The position numbers and the translations under genes are program-made. From DAONDQ01 sp035402645 (lineage in GTDB: Bacteria > Cloacimonadota > Cloacimonadia > Cloacimonadales > DAONDQ01): a stretch of 10,289 nt of DNA. Where the stretch lies: positions 1 to 10,289 of the forward strand of contig DAONDQ010000106.1 in assembly GCA_035402645.1 (NCBI GenBank). Reading direction: 5' to 3'. Shown piece after piece: positions 1-7,188 of this stretch; the first letter of the stretch is position 1; each line of letters begins with the position of its first letter. Under the pieces are notes generated by a model. The model was given only the letters and a program-made list of their open reading frames with translations. It was not told the DNA's origin and made no database searches.

Positions 1-193
1 AAGACGAAAAAATCGAAATTACCGCCATAATACCGATTATGCCGCATAAAATTGGAACGGGGTTTTTCATACTTCAATTAGTTTAAAGGTTACAAGATCA
101 TTATTATGAAAGAACTCGGATTTTGATGCTCTGGAATATCTAATAGAAAAAGCCAGTCCGCTGGGTATCAGTGTTCAAACCTGGCTTGTCATT

Positions 194-1618
194 ATGGCTG
201 CCAGTACGATTCATACCAGCCTTCAGCCGGCAAATCATCTTTATTACCAACATCCTGAATGGTTTACCTGGGGACCGAACGGTCGAATGAAGGAAGCGGA
301 AGGAAGCATGGGAATCTTCATCGATCCCGGCATCCCGCAAGTACAGGAATACCTGGTGAATGTCGTTCGTGACATTGCGATCAATTATCCTGAACTTGAT
401 GGTATCCATCTCGATTACATTCGTTATCCAGCCAGGCAATATGGTAAGAATCCAACATCTCTTGAACTCTATCATAACGAGACGGATGTTGATACCCCTC
501 AGGCTTGGCAGAATTGGAGAAGATACCAGATCAGCCACATCGTTCAGCGTATGTATGCTGAAGTGAAGACGATCTCACCCAAGATGCAGTTAACGGCAGC
601 GGTGATTGCCAATTACCCAGAAGCCTACAATGATTATGCGCAGGATTGGAAAGAGTGGCTGGACGGTGGTTTTATCGATCGGGTCTATCTGATGGCTTAT
701 ACGGTGAATGACCAGACACTGGATAAGATACTTGCCAAGGCAGATTCATTCAATCATAAAGGTCAGGTCGTCGTTGGTTTGCGTGCCTGGACGGAAAGCG
801 GCACGTATCCAATCAGTAAGATACTTTCCAAACTATTTCTGGCAAGGGATTATGGGTTTGCTGGAGATGCTTTGTTCAGTTATGAGGGCATGAATCACAA
901 CGGTTATTGGGGTGATTTAACGAGCGGGTTTTTCAAGGAAGATACCTCGATTCCCCCTCTCCCAAAATCCACCCAACATATGATTTATGGCTATGTTACT
1001 GATGCGGATAGCATTCCTTACGCAGGTGCAACTCTCAGGATTGCGGAAACAGGTGTTGAAACCAGAAGTGATATCAACGGTTTTTATGCTTTCACCAATA
1101 TGCCCGAAGGCACTTTTCATCTGGATGTTGAGTCCGATATTACTTCCCTGCATCTCGATAATCTGGCTGTAACTGCCTCTAAATCAGTAATAAAGAGGAA
1201 TATACCCCTGATACCTCCGGCTGTGGCAGTTGTGGTGACGAAACCACCTGTCTTGGATACAACGAGCGTAGCAATTGCTGCTACTCCCCAGGATATCACG
1301 AAAGAAGAAAAAGTGGAGAAGCAGGTACAGGCAAATCAGGATTTCACGATGTACACAATTACCGATACCACTGGGATTATCATTGTTATTCGGAATCCTC
1401 GTGAGCAGGCGATTTCATGGTATGTTGAAGATACGAATGGCAAGGTTGTATTCAGTAAGGAAAACAAGTATAATCCCGGAGAAATTGTAGAGAACTGGGG
1501 AGGTAACACGGCAGAAGGTACGGAACTTCCTACAGGGATTTACAAGATTGTAGCTGTCTCAGGTACAGATAAAGAACAAATATACAGGTCAGTCTTTTTA
1601 AACAGAAGAACAAATTAG
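194..1618 (+). CDS. Family-10-like glycoside hydrolase (GHL10/DUF187) with CarboxypepD_reg-like and FlgD-type Ig domains; 5' end apparently missing
   Basis: Likely a secreted or envelope carbohydrate-active protein of the GHL10 (DUF187) family; the substrate cannot be read from sequence. Residues about 1-250 form the remaining part of the TIM-barrel-like domain. They hold the family hallmark DGIHLDYIRYP (residues 69-79, with D69, H71 and D74) and a later strand YLMAYT (165-170). Residues about 262-340 look like a carboxypeptidase-regulatory-like beta sandwich (IYGYVTDADSIPYAGATL). A Pro/Val/Thr/Lys-rich linker follows, then a FlgD-type Ig domain (about 385-470) with WGGNTAEGTELPTGIYKI near its end. 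The ATG at 194 has no Shine-Dalgarno sequence and sits inside the barrel domain. The same frame stays open back to 110 and encodes family-like sequence (SDFDALEYLIEKA, then VQTWLVIM), but it is closed by TGA at 107-109 and contains no ATG, GTG or TTG start. No signal peptide is present. The gene is therefore 5'-truncated, frameshifted or misassembled. Identity of the remaining part is fairly sure; integrity is not. Confidence 0.8.
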   Translation: MAASTIHTSLQPANHLYYQHPEWFTWGPNGRMKEAEGSMGIFIDPGIPQVQEYLVNVVRDIAINYPELDGIHLDYIRYPARQYGKNPTSLELYHNETDVDTPQAWQNWRRYQISHIVQRMYAEVKTISPKMQLTAAVIANYPEAYNDYAQDWKEWLDGGFIDRVYLMAYTVNDQTLDKILAKADSFNHKGQVVVGLRAWTESGTYPISKILSKLFLARDYGFAGDALFSYEGMNHNGYWGDLTSGFFKEDTSIPPLPKSTQHMIYGYVTDADSIPYAGATLRIAETGVETRSDINGFYAFTNMPEGTFHLDVESDITSLHLDNLAVTASKSVIKRNIPLIPPAVAVVVTKPPVLDTTSVAIAATPQDITKEEKVEKQVQANQDFTMYTITDTTGIIIVIRNPREQAISWYVEDTNGKVVFSKENKYNPGEIVENWGGNTAEGTELPTGIYKIVAVSGTDKEQIYRSVFLNRRTN

Positions 1619-1620
1619 CA

Positions 1621-4600
1621 TCAGTTCACGCTTGATTTGTCTTTATCGAGTATCTTACGTGTAACTTCAGCCAATTTGAAACGATCTATCGGTTTTTTGA
1701 GAATTTCACTGATTCCAAGTTGATCAATATCAGTTTCTGCTAATTCATTAAAACCTGAACAGAGCACGATTGGGAGTTCAGGTCTTTCCTTTTTTACAAG
1801 TGCGGCAAGATCGGTACCTGTCATACCAGGCATGGTCAAATCAGTGATCAGCAGATCATAATGCTTTGTCTTTGTCATCAGCAAAGAAAGCGCTGTCTGG
1901 CTATCATTGACCGCTGTAACTTCGTACCCAAGCCTTGTGAGTGTCTGTTTCATGATATCGATAATGAACGCCTCGTCATCAACAACCATGATATGCTCCC
2001 TGCCTGTGGGTACTGCTGTAAGCTGGGGTTTTGCCTCAACCTGGGGAATCGGTTTCTTGTCTGTTTTCAAGAAGATTGTAAACGTCGTTCCAGCACCTTC
2101 CGTACTTTCGACAAACACCTTACCGCCATATCCTGTGACAATTCCATGTACAACAGATAAACCCAAGCCTGTGCCAACACCCGGTGCTTTTGTGGTAAAG
2201 AAGGGGTCGAAGACTCTCTCCAATTGTGATTGTGGAATACCCACACCCGTATCGGAAACTGTCAGTTTCAGGTATGTCCCGTTCGGTCTGATGCGATCTA
2301 TGAAGAATCTTTCAGACATGTTCGCCTTTTCGAGACCGATGGTTAGGACACCGCCTTTGTCCTGCATGGCAGCAGCGGCATTCGTGCAGAGATTCATCAA
2401 TATCTGGTGTATCTGTGATGGGTCTGCATATGTTGTGGGTGCAGTTTCATCTATATTTTGCCTGATTTCAATCGTACTTGGAACGCTGGCACGAAGGAGT
2501 TTGATCACATCTTTGATGATGGGTTGCAGTTGAAGTGAAACGCATTGTGTCTCCGTCATCTTGCTGAAAGTCAGGATCTGGTTCACCAGGTCTCTTGCCC
2601 TGTCAATGGCAGTCATGACCTGGTGCATGTTTTGTGCAGCCGTGGAATCTTCGAGTAGGTCATCCGATATAAGTTCTGAATAACCCATGATTGCACCGAG
2701 GATATTGTTGAAATCATGTGCGATACCACCGGCAAGGGTCCCGATTGCCTCCATCTTCTGCGATTGTCTCAACTGCAGCATCAGCATGTGTTCCTTGGTC
2801 ACATCCCTGCTGACTTTCACGAAACTGACAATATTGCCCGATTCATCCTTCACCGGTGATATGGTGGCTTCTTCCTCGAACACAAGACCATCTTTTCTCT
2901 GGTTCGTGAAGACACCTTTCCAAACTTGTCCATCATTGATGGTCTTCCACAGGTCAAGATAGAAAGCGTTATCGTGTTTACCGCTTTGAAGGAATCTCGG
3001 ATTCTTTCCAATGGATTCTTCCTTGGAATATCCTGTCACCAGTTGGAATGCGGGATTTACATATGTGATATTACCTTCGGCATCAGTGATGCAGACTGTT
3101 CCGGCTGACTGCTCGATAGCCGTGAAAAGACGTGTCAGTTCTGCTTCTTTATTCTTGATATCTGTTACATCAGAACTTACTTCCACCAAAGCAACCACAT
3201 CACCCTGTTCATTTCGATACGTGGTCTTTGAGGTAGAGAACCAACGGTATTCACCACCGTGGATTGGGTATTTTTTCACACTTTCGATTAATGGTTCCCC
3301 ACCGGAGAGAATCTTCCTGTCATCTGCCTGGATTTCCTTCGCTATTTCAGGAGGGAAGAGGTCGAAGTCAGTTAATCCGCTAACTTCTTCCGGTGAAACT
3401 CTGAATAAATCGCAAAATGCCTGGTTGGCTGTAATATATCTCAGATCTTTATCTTTATAATAGACAATTGCCGGCATGACAGAGAACAGTGCCTTCTGTT
3501 CTGTTACACTCTGCTGAAGCAGGTCTGAAGCCTGTTTGCGAAGTTCAAGTTCCTGCTCGAGTTCAGTCTGGGCTTTCTCCAAATCCGCTGTACGGTCTTG
3601 AATTCGGGTTTCCAGTTCTGCATTCAGTTTTGTCAGATCCTGGTTTGCGGCTTTTAATAAGGTTATATCACGGGCAACCCAGATCACTCTCGGTTCACTG
3701 GTTCTTTCATCCTTGAGCAGGGCAGTTCTGCCTTCGTACCAAGTTCTTTCAATGATAGGATCGAACTGATATTCAACGATTTGCATCTTTTCTGTACGTA
3801 TGGTGTCACGAATCACACGCATGTATTTCTCTGCATCGGCGACAGAACAGAGATCCTTGATATTCTTGCCTTTCAATGCCATGATTGCTTCATAATCATC
3901 CCGCGATCGGGAAAGCATAACATCAACATAATTTCCGTACAAATCAAAAATGAAGGTGATATCAGGTAATGCATCCACAATCGTCTGTAATCTTGAGCCA
4001 TAATCCTGCGTCTTACCCTCAAGCATGGAAATATCAGTAATATCCTGGAGAGTACCATTGCAGCCCGTTACTTCTCCCAATTCTGAGTAAAGCGGTTCTC
4101 CATGCGCAATCACGGTTAACTTCTTTCCATTTTCCGTGGCGAGTTGGAATTCAAATTCAAATGCTTCCTGGTTCTGGAGAAGGTCACGAAGATATCTGTA
4201 CAGTTGTTTTCTGTCTTCGGAGCCTACTCTGCTGAAAAGAAGATGGCTGAAGGTCTTGATCGGTATATTGCGGACACCAAGCATGTCTCCCAGGATGTCC
4301 GAAATATACAGCTCATGATTCTCGATGCTATAATGCCAACTTCCAATCCGTGCAATTTTCTGTGCCAACTGGTAATCGACATTCTTCTTTTCACTTGATT
4401 TCTCGATAACCTCTTTGATTTCCTGAATTGGAATTGCTCCAGGTTCGGGTGAATCCACAGGATTTTCTACTGGTTTTTCAACAGGTTTCCTGATATTCTT
4501 TGGAGGGATATTGATCACGATCTCATCCGAATTCCTGGATTCCTGCTGCATCTTTGGCTTTGGTTCTTCCTTCTTCGATGGAACTTTTACCTGTGCCTGG

Positions 4601-5811
4601 GACGGCTTTCCCATGGTTAAGTCATGATATTTCTGATAATAGAGTAGTGATTTCTCAAAATCTCTCTGCTGTTTATAATTATCGGCAAGTAGTCTGTATA
4701 TTTCAGGAAGAACATCCGGATAGGGAACTTCTTCCATCAATTCAAGAGCTAATTCCAGGTGCTTGTTCGATTCGAGGAATTTGAACTGATCGGTAAGGCT
4801 GGCACCCAGAGCAGTCAGAATACGTATCTGTGCAACCCTGTCATTGGTCTCTCGTGAAAGGGCATATGCCTGTCGATACAACTGGTCTGATTCATCCGAA
4901 TCACCAAGAATCCTGGTGAGAGATGCCTTCTGGATCATACAGTTCACTTCACCGGAAGCGTCTCCGATCTGCTGATACAGTTGTAAAGCCCGCTCTGAAT
5001 ATTCGAGGTTTTTTTCGTTATCCTTCAATTTTTCGCTGCAATAAGCAAGGATGGAAAGGCAGTTTGCCTGCAACTTCTTATCTTTCTGCTTCAATGCTAT
5101 TTCCAAAGCATCTTCTGCAATCAGGATCGCTTTTTGAACCTGTCCTGTCATGATATGAATATTGCTGATCTGGCTCAACGCCTGTGCGTAATCACTTTCG
5201 GTGTCCGACTTCTCAGTATCTATCGTGACTTGATTAAGATAGACCAATGCCTGCTCATATTCACCGAGACTGGAATAAACGGTTCCGATATTCAGAAGAT
5301 ATACCTGGAGTATTGTTTGATCTGCACAGCGATTGAGGTAGGACATTCCTTCAAAGAGATATTTCAATTCCTGGCGATGGTCTGATTTTCGGTGGCTGAT
5401 CTGCGAAAGGCTCAAATAACTTGCGACAATTCCATCTGGATCGTCTTCCTGCAAGGATGCGTTTAACGCTCTTTCGTATTGTTCCAGTGCTTTCTCTACC
5501 TTATTCTGTTTCAGATAAACTGAACCTATGCTGATGTAGGTTTGAGCTATTTCTTTTTCATGTCCGATTTCTTGGAATTTTAGCAATGCTTCGTTGAATA
5601 ATTTCAACGCTTTTTCCAGGTCTCCCAAATGATCATGACAAGCTCCCTGCAACCGAATTGCTTCTGCTTTACCGATTGCATAGTCCTCTTCATCCGCCAG
5701 GGTTAGCACTTTAGAAAGCACTTCCAGAGCGGATTTCGGGTTACTCTTCTGCATATCCTGCGCCTGCTGAAGCAGTTCATTGATTTGCATGATAACCCTG
5801 TCATCTTTCAT
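1621..5811 (-). CDS. Soluble hybrid sensor histidine kinase: 9xTPR - 4xPAS - HisKA - HATPase_c - receiver
   Basis: A 1396-residue hybrid histidine kinase that should autophosphorylate and pass phosphate to its own receiver and perhaps to the neighbouring one. There are nine TPR-like helical pairs at about 40-residue spacing (residues 49-398), then a charged Pro/Lys/Glu linker (about 402-465). Four PAS-like domains follow: about 478-593, 603-718, 772-884 and 892-1005, the last with the typical NPRFLQSGKH and NQRKDG segments. A coiled coil spans about 719-770. The HisKA segment is GGIAHDFNNILG with phosphoacceptor H1032, of the NtrB-like HPK4 type. The ATPase has N-box N1140/N1144, DTGVGIP (1187-1193), FDPFFTT (1201-1207) and GTGLGLS (1213-1219). 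The receiver has D1278/D1279, phosphoacceptor D1324, S1352 and K1373. All key residues are present. No membrane segment or signal peptide is seen, so it is probably cytosolic, with the TPRs likely binding a protein partner. The start at 5811 is supported by AAGGA with a 7-nt spacer; a second Met at codon 8 is also possible. It is the second gene of an operon with the upstream receiver gene. The signal sensed is unknown. Confidence 0.95.
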   Translation of the reverse strand: MKDDRVIMQINELLQQAQDMQKSNPKSALEVLSKVLTLADEEDYAIGKAEAIRLQGACHDHLGDLEKALKLFNEALLKFQEIGHEKEIAQTYISIGSVYLKQNKVEKALEQYERALNASLQEDDPDGIVASYLSLSQISHRKSDHRQELKYLFEGMSYLNRCADQTILQVYLLNIGTVYSSLGEYEQALVYLNQVTIDTEKSDTESDYAQALSQISNIHIMTGQVQKAILIAEDALEIALKQKDKKLQANCLSILAYCSEKLKDNEKNLEYSERALQLYQQIGDASGEVNCMIQKASLTRILGDSDESDQLYRQAYALSRETNDRVAQIRILTALGASLTDQFKFLESNKHLELALELMEEVPYPDVLPEIYRLLADNYKQQRDFEKSLLYYQKYHDLTMGKPSQAQVKVPSKKEEPKPKMQQESRNSDEIVINIPPKNIRKPVEKPVENPVDSPEPGAIPIQEIKEVIEKSSEKKNVDYQLAQKIARIGSWHYSIENHELYISDILGDMLGVRNIPIKTFSHLLFSRVGSEDRKQLYRYLRDLLQNQEAFEFEFQLATENGKKLTVIAHGEPLYSELGEVTGCNGTLQDITDISMLEGKTQDYGSRLQTIVDALPDITFIFDLYGNYVDVMLSRSRDDYEAIMALKGKNIKDLCSVADAEKYMRVIRDTIRTEKMQIVEYQFDPIIERTWYEGRTALLKDERTSEPRVIWVARDITLLKAANQDLTKLNAELETRIQDRTADLEKAQTELEQELELRKQASDLLQQSVTEQKALFSVMPAIVYYKDKDLRYITANQAFCDLFRVSPEEVSGLTDFDLFPPEIAKEIQADDRKILSGGEPLIESVKKYPIHGGEYRWFSTSKTTYRNEQGDVVALVEVSSDVTDIKNKEAELTRLFTAIEQSAGTVCITDAEGNITYVNPAFQLVTGYSKEESIGKNPRFLQSGKHDNAFYLDLWKTINDGQVWKGVFTNQRKDGLVFEEEATISPVKDESGNIVSFVKVSRDVTKEHMLMLQLRQSQKMEAIGTLAGGIAHDFNNILGAIMGYSELISDDLLEDSTAAQNMHQVMTAIDRARDLVNQILTFSKMTETQCVSLQLQPIIKDVIKLLRASVPSTIEIRQNIDETAPTTYADPSQIHQILMNLCTNAAAAMQDKGGVLTIGLEKANMSERFFIDRIRPNGTYLKLTVSDTGVGIPQSQLERVFDPFFTTKAPGVGTGLGLSVVHGIVTGYGGKVFVESTEGAGTTFTIFLKTDKKPIPQVEAKPQLTAVPTGREHIMVVDDEAFIIDIMKQTLTRLGYEVTAVNDSQTALSLLMTKTKHYDLLITDLTMPGMTGTDLAALVKKERPELPIVLCSGFNELAETDIDQLGISEILKKPIDRFKLAEVTRKILDKDKSSVN

Positions 5812-5837
5812 TTGCTTGTCCTTATCGACTTGCTCAT
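5808..5837 (-). other. Possible 9-codon leader ORF overlapping the kinase start (ATGA)
   Basis: On the minus strand an ATG at 5837-5835 opens the short frame MSKSIRTSK. Its TGA (5810-5808) overlaps the kinase ATG (5811-5809) in an ATGA arrangement. A purine-rich GGAAGGA lies 11 nt upstream of the small ATG (5855-5849). The kinase also has its own AAGGA, which lies inside this small frame. ATGA overlaps are a usual layout for translational coupling, so translation of the small frame could help open the kinase start. With only nine codons, chance is a real alternative. Confidence 0.3.
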
Positions 5838-5880
5838 TTTTTTAAAATTCCTTCCAACCTGCACATGTAAGATGAAATTC

Positions 5881-6252
5881 TTATTCCTGAGGGAATAATT
5901 CTTGGACTGCCTTGATCACTTCTTCTCTACGGAAAGGTTTTTGAAGCGTTTTCACTGCGCCAAGTCCTTTCGCAAGGGGAAGATAACTATCAGGAGAAAT
6001 ACGACCTCCGCCGGACATGGCGATGATATTCACTTCCGGATATTTCGCTCTGATCTCCTGGATGGTTTCCAGCCCTTCCTTTTCAGGCATGATAATGTCT
6101 GTGATCACGAGACCTGGAACTTCCGTTTCACAAGCCTTGATGGCAACATTGCCGTCTTCGGCCTCAACAACGCGATATCCAGCCCGTTCGAGGGTTTGGC
6201 AAAGCATTTGACGAAAATTAGTGTCATCATCAACGACCAGAATATAAGACAT
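5881..6252 (-). CDS. Stand-alone response regulator receiver (CheY-like, no output domain)
   Basis: A 123-residue protein consisting only of a receiver domain. The sequence begins MSYILVVDDD, giving the acidic pocket D8-D10. D52 in VITDIIMP is the expected phosphoacceptor, S80 in IAMSGGG the switch serine, and K105 in LQKPF the conserved lysine, so it should be phosphorylatable. There is no DNA-binding, enzymatic or other output domain, so it probably acts by protein contact or as a phosphate sink or shuttle, as known for other single-domain receivers. The start is well supported: GAGGAG lies 8 nt upstream of the ATG. It precedes the hybrid kinase by 69 bp on the same strand without a visible terminator, so the two are likely one transcription unit and functional partners. 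Its final target cannot be told from this window. Confidence 0.95.
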   Translation of the reverse strand: MSYILVVDDDTNFRQMLCQTLERAGYRVVEAEDGNVAIKACETEVPGLVITDIIMPEKEGLETIQEIRAKYPEVNIIAMSGGGRISPDSYLPLAKGLGAVKTLQKPFRREEVIKAVQELFPQE

Positions 6253-6720
6253 ACTCGTAACTCCTCTATAAACCTAAATACTACTGACATAATTTTATGA
6301 TAAAACTGCCTGGAATGTAATAAAAGATGAACTATCCAAGCGTCTTAAAAATCCTCTCCAAACTCTATGAAAATCACATGATCAGGTATCCATGATACTT
6401 CAAAACGACCACTCTCGAATTGCGCTAATTTCATGATGAACAGATAGTTATCTGCTGTCATAAAATTAGTACTTTTTACTGAATACACTTATGCCATCCT
6501 CCTTGCCCATAAGAAAGATGATCCAAGATTGCATTACTATAGAGCATTATGCAGACCAGTTTTTTTACCCATATTCCAATCTATGATCCGTGAGCCAAAT
6601 TCATTCACTCAAACCATACATTCCAAATCCGAAAGCATATTTTTTGTCAACGCATAAGAGAATTTTTATAGAAAATTATCTATCCAAGAAAAGATAACCG
6701 ATTCATCACATATTTTAACA
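6253..6720. other. AT-rich non-coding leader region, about 470 bp
   Basis: This stretch upstream of the receiver gene holds no long gene. Apart from the possible 47-codon ORF, the minus strand shows only short open pieces in shifting frames between about 6500 and 6660 (for example FGSRIIDWNMGKKTGL). These could be remnants of a decayed gene but match nothing I recognise. A short perfect inverted repeat, CAGATA-GT-TATCTG, lies at 6441-6454. The plus strand shows nothing convincing. Confidence 0.5.
6345..6488 (-). CDS. Possible 47-aa small protein or leader ORF upstream of the receiver gene
   Basis: A GTG-started minus-strand frame of 47 codons ending in TAA at 6347-6345, 92 nt upstream of the receiver start. 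A full AAGGAGG (6504-6498) lies 9 nt before the GTG, one of the strongest Shine-Dalgarno matches in the window. The product begins VYSVKSTNFMTADNYLF and ends IPDHVIFIEFGEDF, a mixed hydrophobic/acidic composition typical of a folded protein rather than a membrane peptide. I recognise no family. Against it: an in-frame TAA sits directly before the GTG; the same SD lies directly before an ATG-GCA-TAA triplet series; and an open frame of this length can occur by chance in AT-rich DNA. It could also be the tail of a decayed gene, since short protein-like frames in other phases lie just upstream (6500-6660). Confidence 0.33.
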   Translation of the reverse strand: MYSVKSTNFMTADNYLFIMKLAQFESGRFEVSWIPDHVIFIEFGEDF

Positions 6721-6723
6721 AGT

Positions 6724-6754
6724 ATTATAGCCTAAGTATGTTGAAAAGTGTCAA
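6724..6754 (-). promoter_or_regulatory. Candidate sigma70-type promoter reading toward the receiver/kinase operon
   Basis: On the minus strand a perfect TTGACA (plus positions 6749-6754) is followed after 19 nt by a perfect TATAAT (6724-6729). Both hexamers match the housekeeping consensus, but the spacer is 2 nt longer than the 17-nt optimum. The predicted start is near 6717, which would give the receiver gene a leader of about 465 nt containing the possible 47-codon ORF. The -35 box lies within overlapping short inverted repeats: GTTGA/TCAAC (6740-6755) and AGTGT/ACACT (6747-6758), which could be an operator. Confidence 0.45.
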
Positions 6755-6876
6755 CACTCAACTTATCCTGTACGTTTGCTTAGGTGCAACTTGCACGGAT
6801 AAATATTCGAATATAATCCCTTCACATCCACATAAGAAATTTTATCAAACGACACCAAAACATCCATTAAAAGATT

Positions 6877-6951
6877 CTCAACCATCTCCCAAATCTTAAG
6901 GGAAGCTTGAGGGACGCTTGGCGGATGGTTGGGAGACGGTTGAGGTTTTTT
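6877..6951 (+). repeat. Large imperfect inverted repeat followed by a T-run (terminator-like)
   Basis: Arms at 6877-6892 (CTCAACCATCTCCCAA) and 6929-6944 (TTGGGAGACGGTTGAG) are complementary over 16 bp with a single mismatch (6884/6937), separated by 36 nt. The right arm runs into GG and six T (6946-6951), so the plus-strand transcript would look like an intrinsic terminator with an unusually large loop. No plus-strand gene lies directly upstream to be terminated, so it may instead be part of a mobile or dispersed repeat. The single mismatch is A-C on the plus-strand RNA but a U-G wobble on the minus-strand RNA. Confidence 0.55.
6894..6948. repeat. 11-nt tandem repeat array, about five degenerate units
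   Basis: Reading in steps of 11 from 6894 gives TCTTAAGGGAA, GCTTGAGGGAC, GCTTGGCGGAT, GGTTGGGAGAC and GGTTGAGGTTT, a rough consensus of GSTTGRGGGAY. The units stay in register without indels. The array overlaps the right arm of the inverted repeat at 6877-6944. Eleven nucleotides is close to one helical turn, so each unit would face the same side of the DNA. It encodes nothing convincing. Confidence 0.55.
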
Positions 6952-7011
6952 CATAAGAATTTCTCTGACTTTTATCATCCTCGACCATGTCATCCTTGCA
7001 AAGAACGCCAC

Positions 7012-7044
7012 TCCCTCCTTAGGAAGGAGGGATTAAGGGAGGTC
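7012..7044. repeat. CCCTCC-type hairpin repeat unit
   Basis: A 9-bp perfect stem (TCCCTCCTT 7012-7020 with AAGGAGGGA 7024-7032, loop AGG) is followed by TTAAGGGAGGTC, a second copy of the purine-rich arm. The same kind of hairpin recurs at 7331-7354. Its shape (pyrimidine arm, purine arm, then a second AGGGAGG-like arm) resembles dispersed intergenic repeats I recall from many environmental genomes. There is no T-run, so it is not a simple terminator. Confidence 0.5.
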
Positions 7045-7111
7045 TTAGGGCGGAGAGTTAGTTCTGCATTTCCGCTGAACAGCGCAGCGCCACATAGCAT
7101 GCTGTCTTATC

Positions 7112-7154
7112 CCCAGGGTTGACACCCTAGGCTAACAGAGTTACGTCCTTGGAC
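7112..7154. repeat. Two-hairpin element (CCCAGGG / GTCC)
   Basis: CCCAGGG (7112-7118) pairs with CCCTAGG (7125-7131) in six of seven positions around the loop TTGACA. Thirteen nt further, GTCC-TT-GGAC (7145-7154) forms a second hairpin. The combination of an imperfect CCCAGGGTT...ACCCT...GGCTAA hairpin with a GTCC..GGAC hairpin resembles a widespread degenerate intergenic repeat type known to me from several phyla. This identification is by recollection, not by search. Confidence 0.4.
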
Positions 7155-7188
7155 TTCACCAGGCTCGCGCCAGAGTGTTACAGCAGAT

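Noticed and set aside
1907..2533. Plus-strand open frame of 208 codons inside the kinase gene
   Set aside because: It is the antisense of conserved ATPase and receiver sequence of the kinase; low-complexity Ser/Thr/Val/Pro content typical of a shadow frame.
6441..6454. CAGATA-GT-TATCTG palindrome as an operator
   Set aside because: It is short, lies inside the candidate 47-codon frame and is away from any promoter box; chance is likely.
6645..6650. Second TTGACA on the minus strand as a promoter
   Set aside because: No acceptable -10 hexamer lies 15-19 nt downstream.
6763..7011. Minus-strand open frame of 82 codons
   Set aside because: Its Pro/Ser-rich middle is just the translation of the 11-nt tandem array; no SD, and no recognisable domain.
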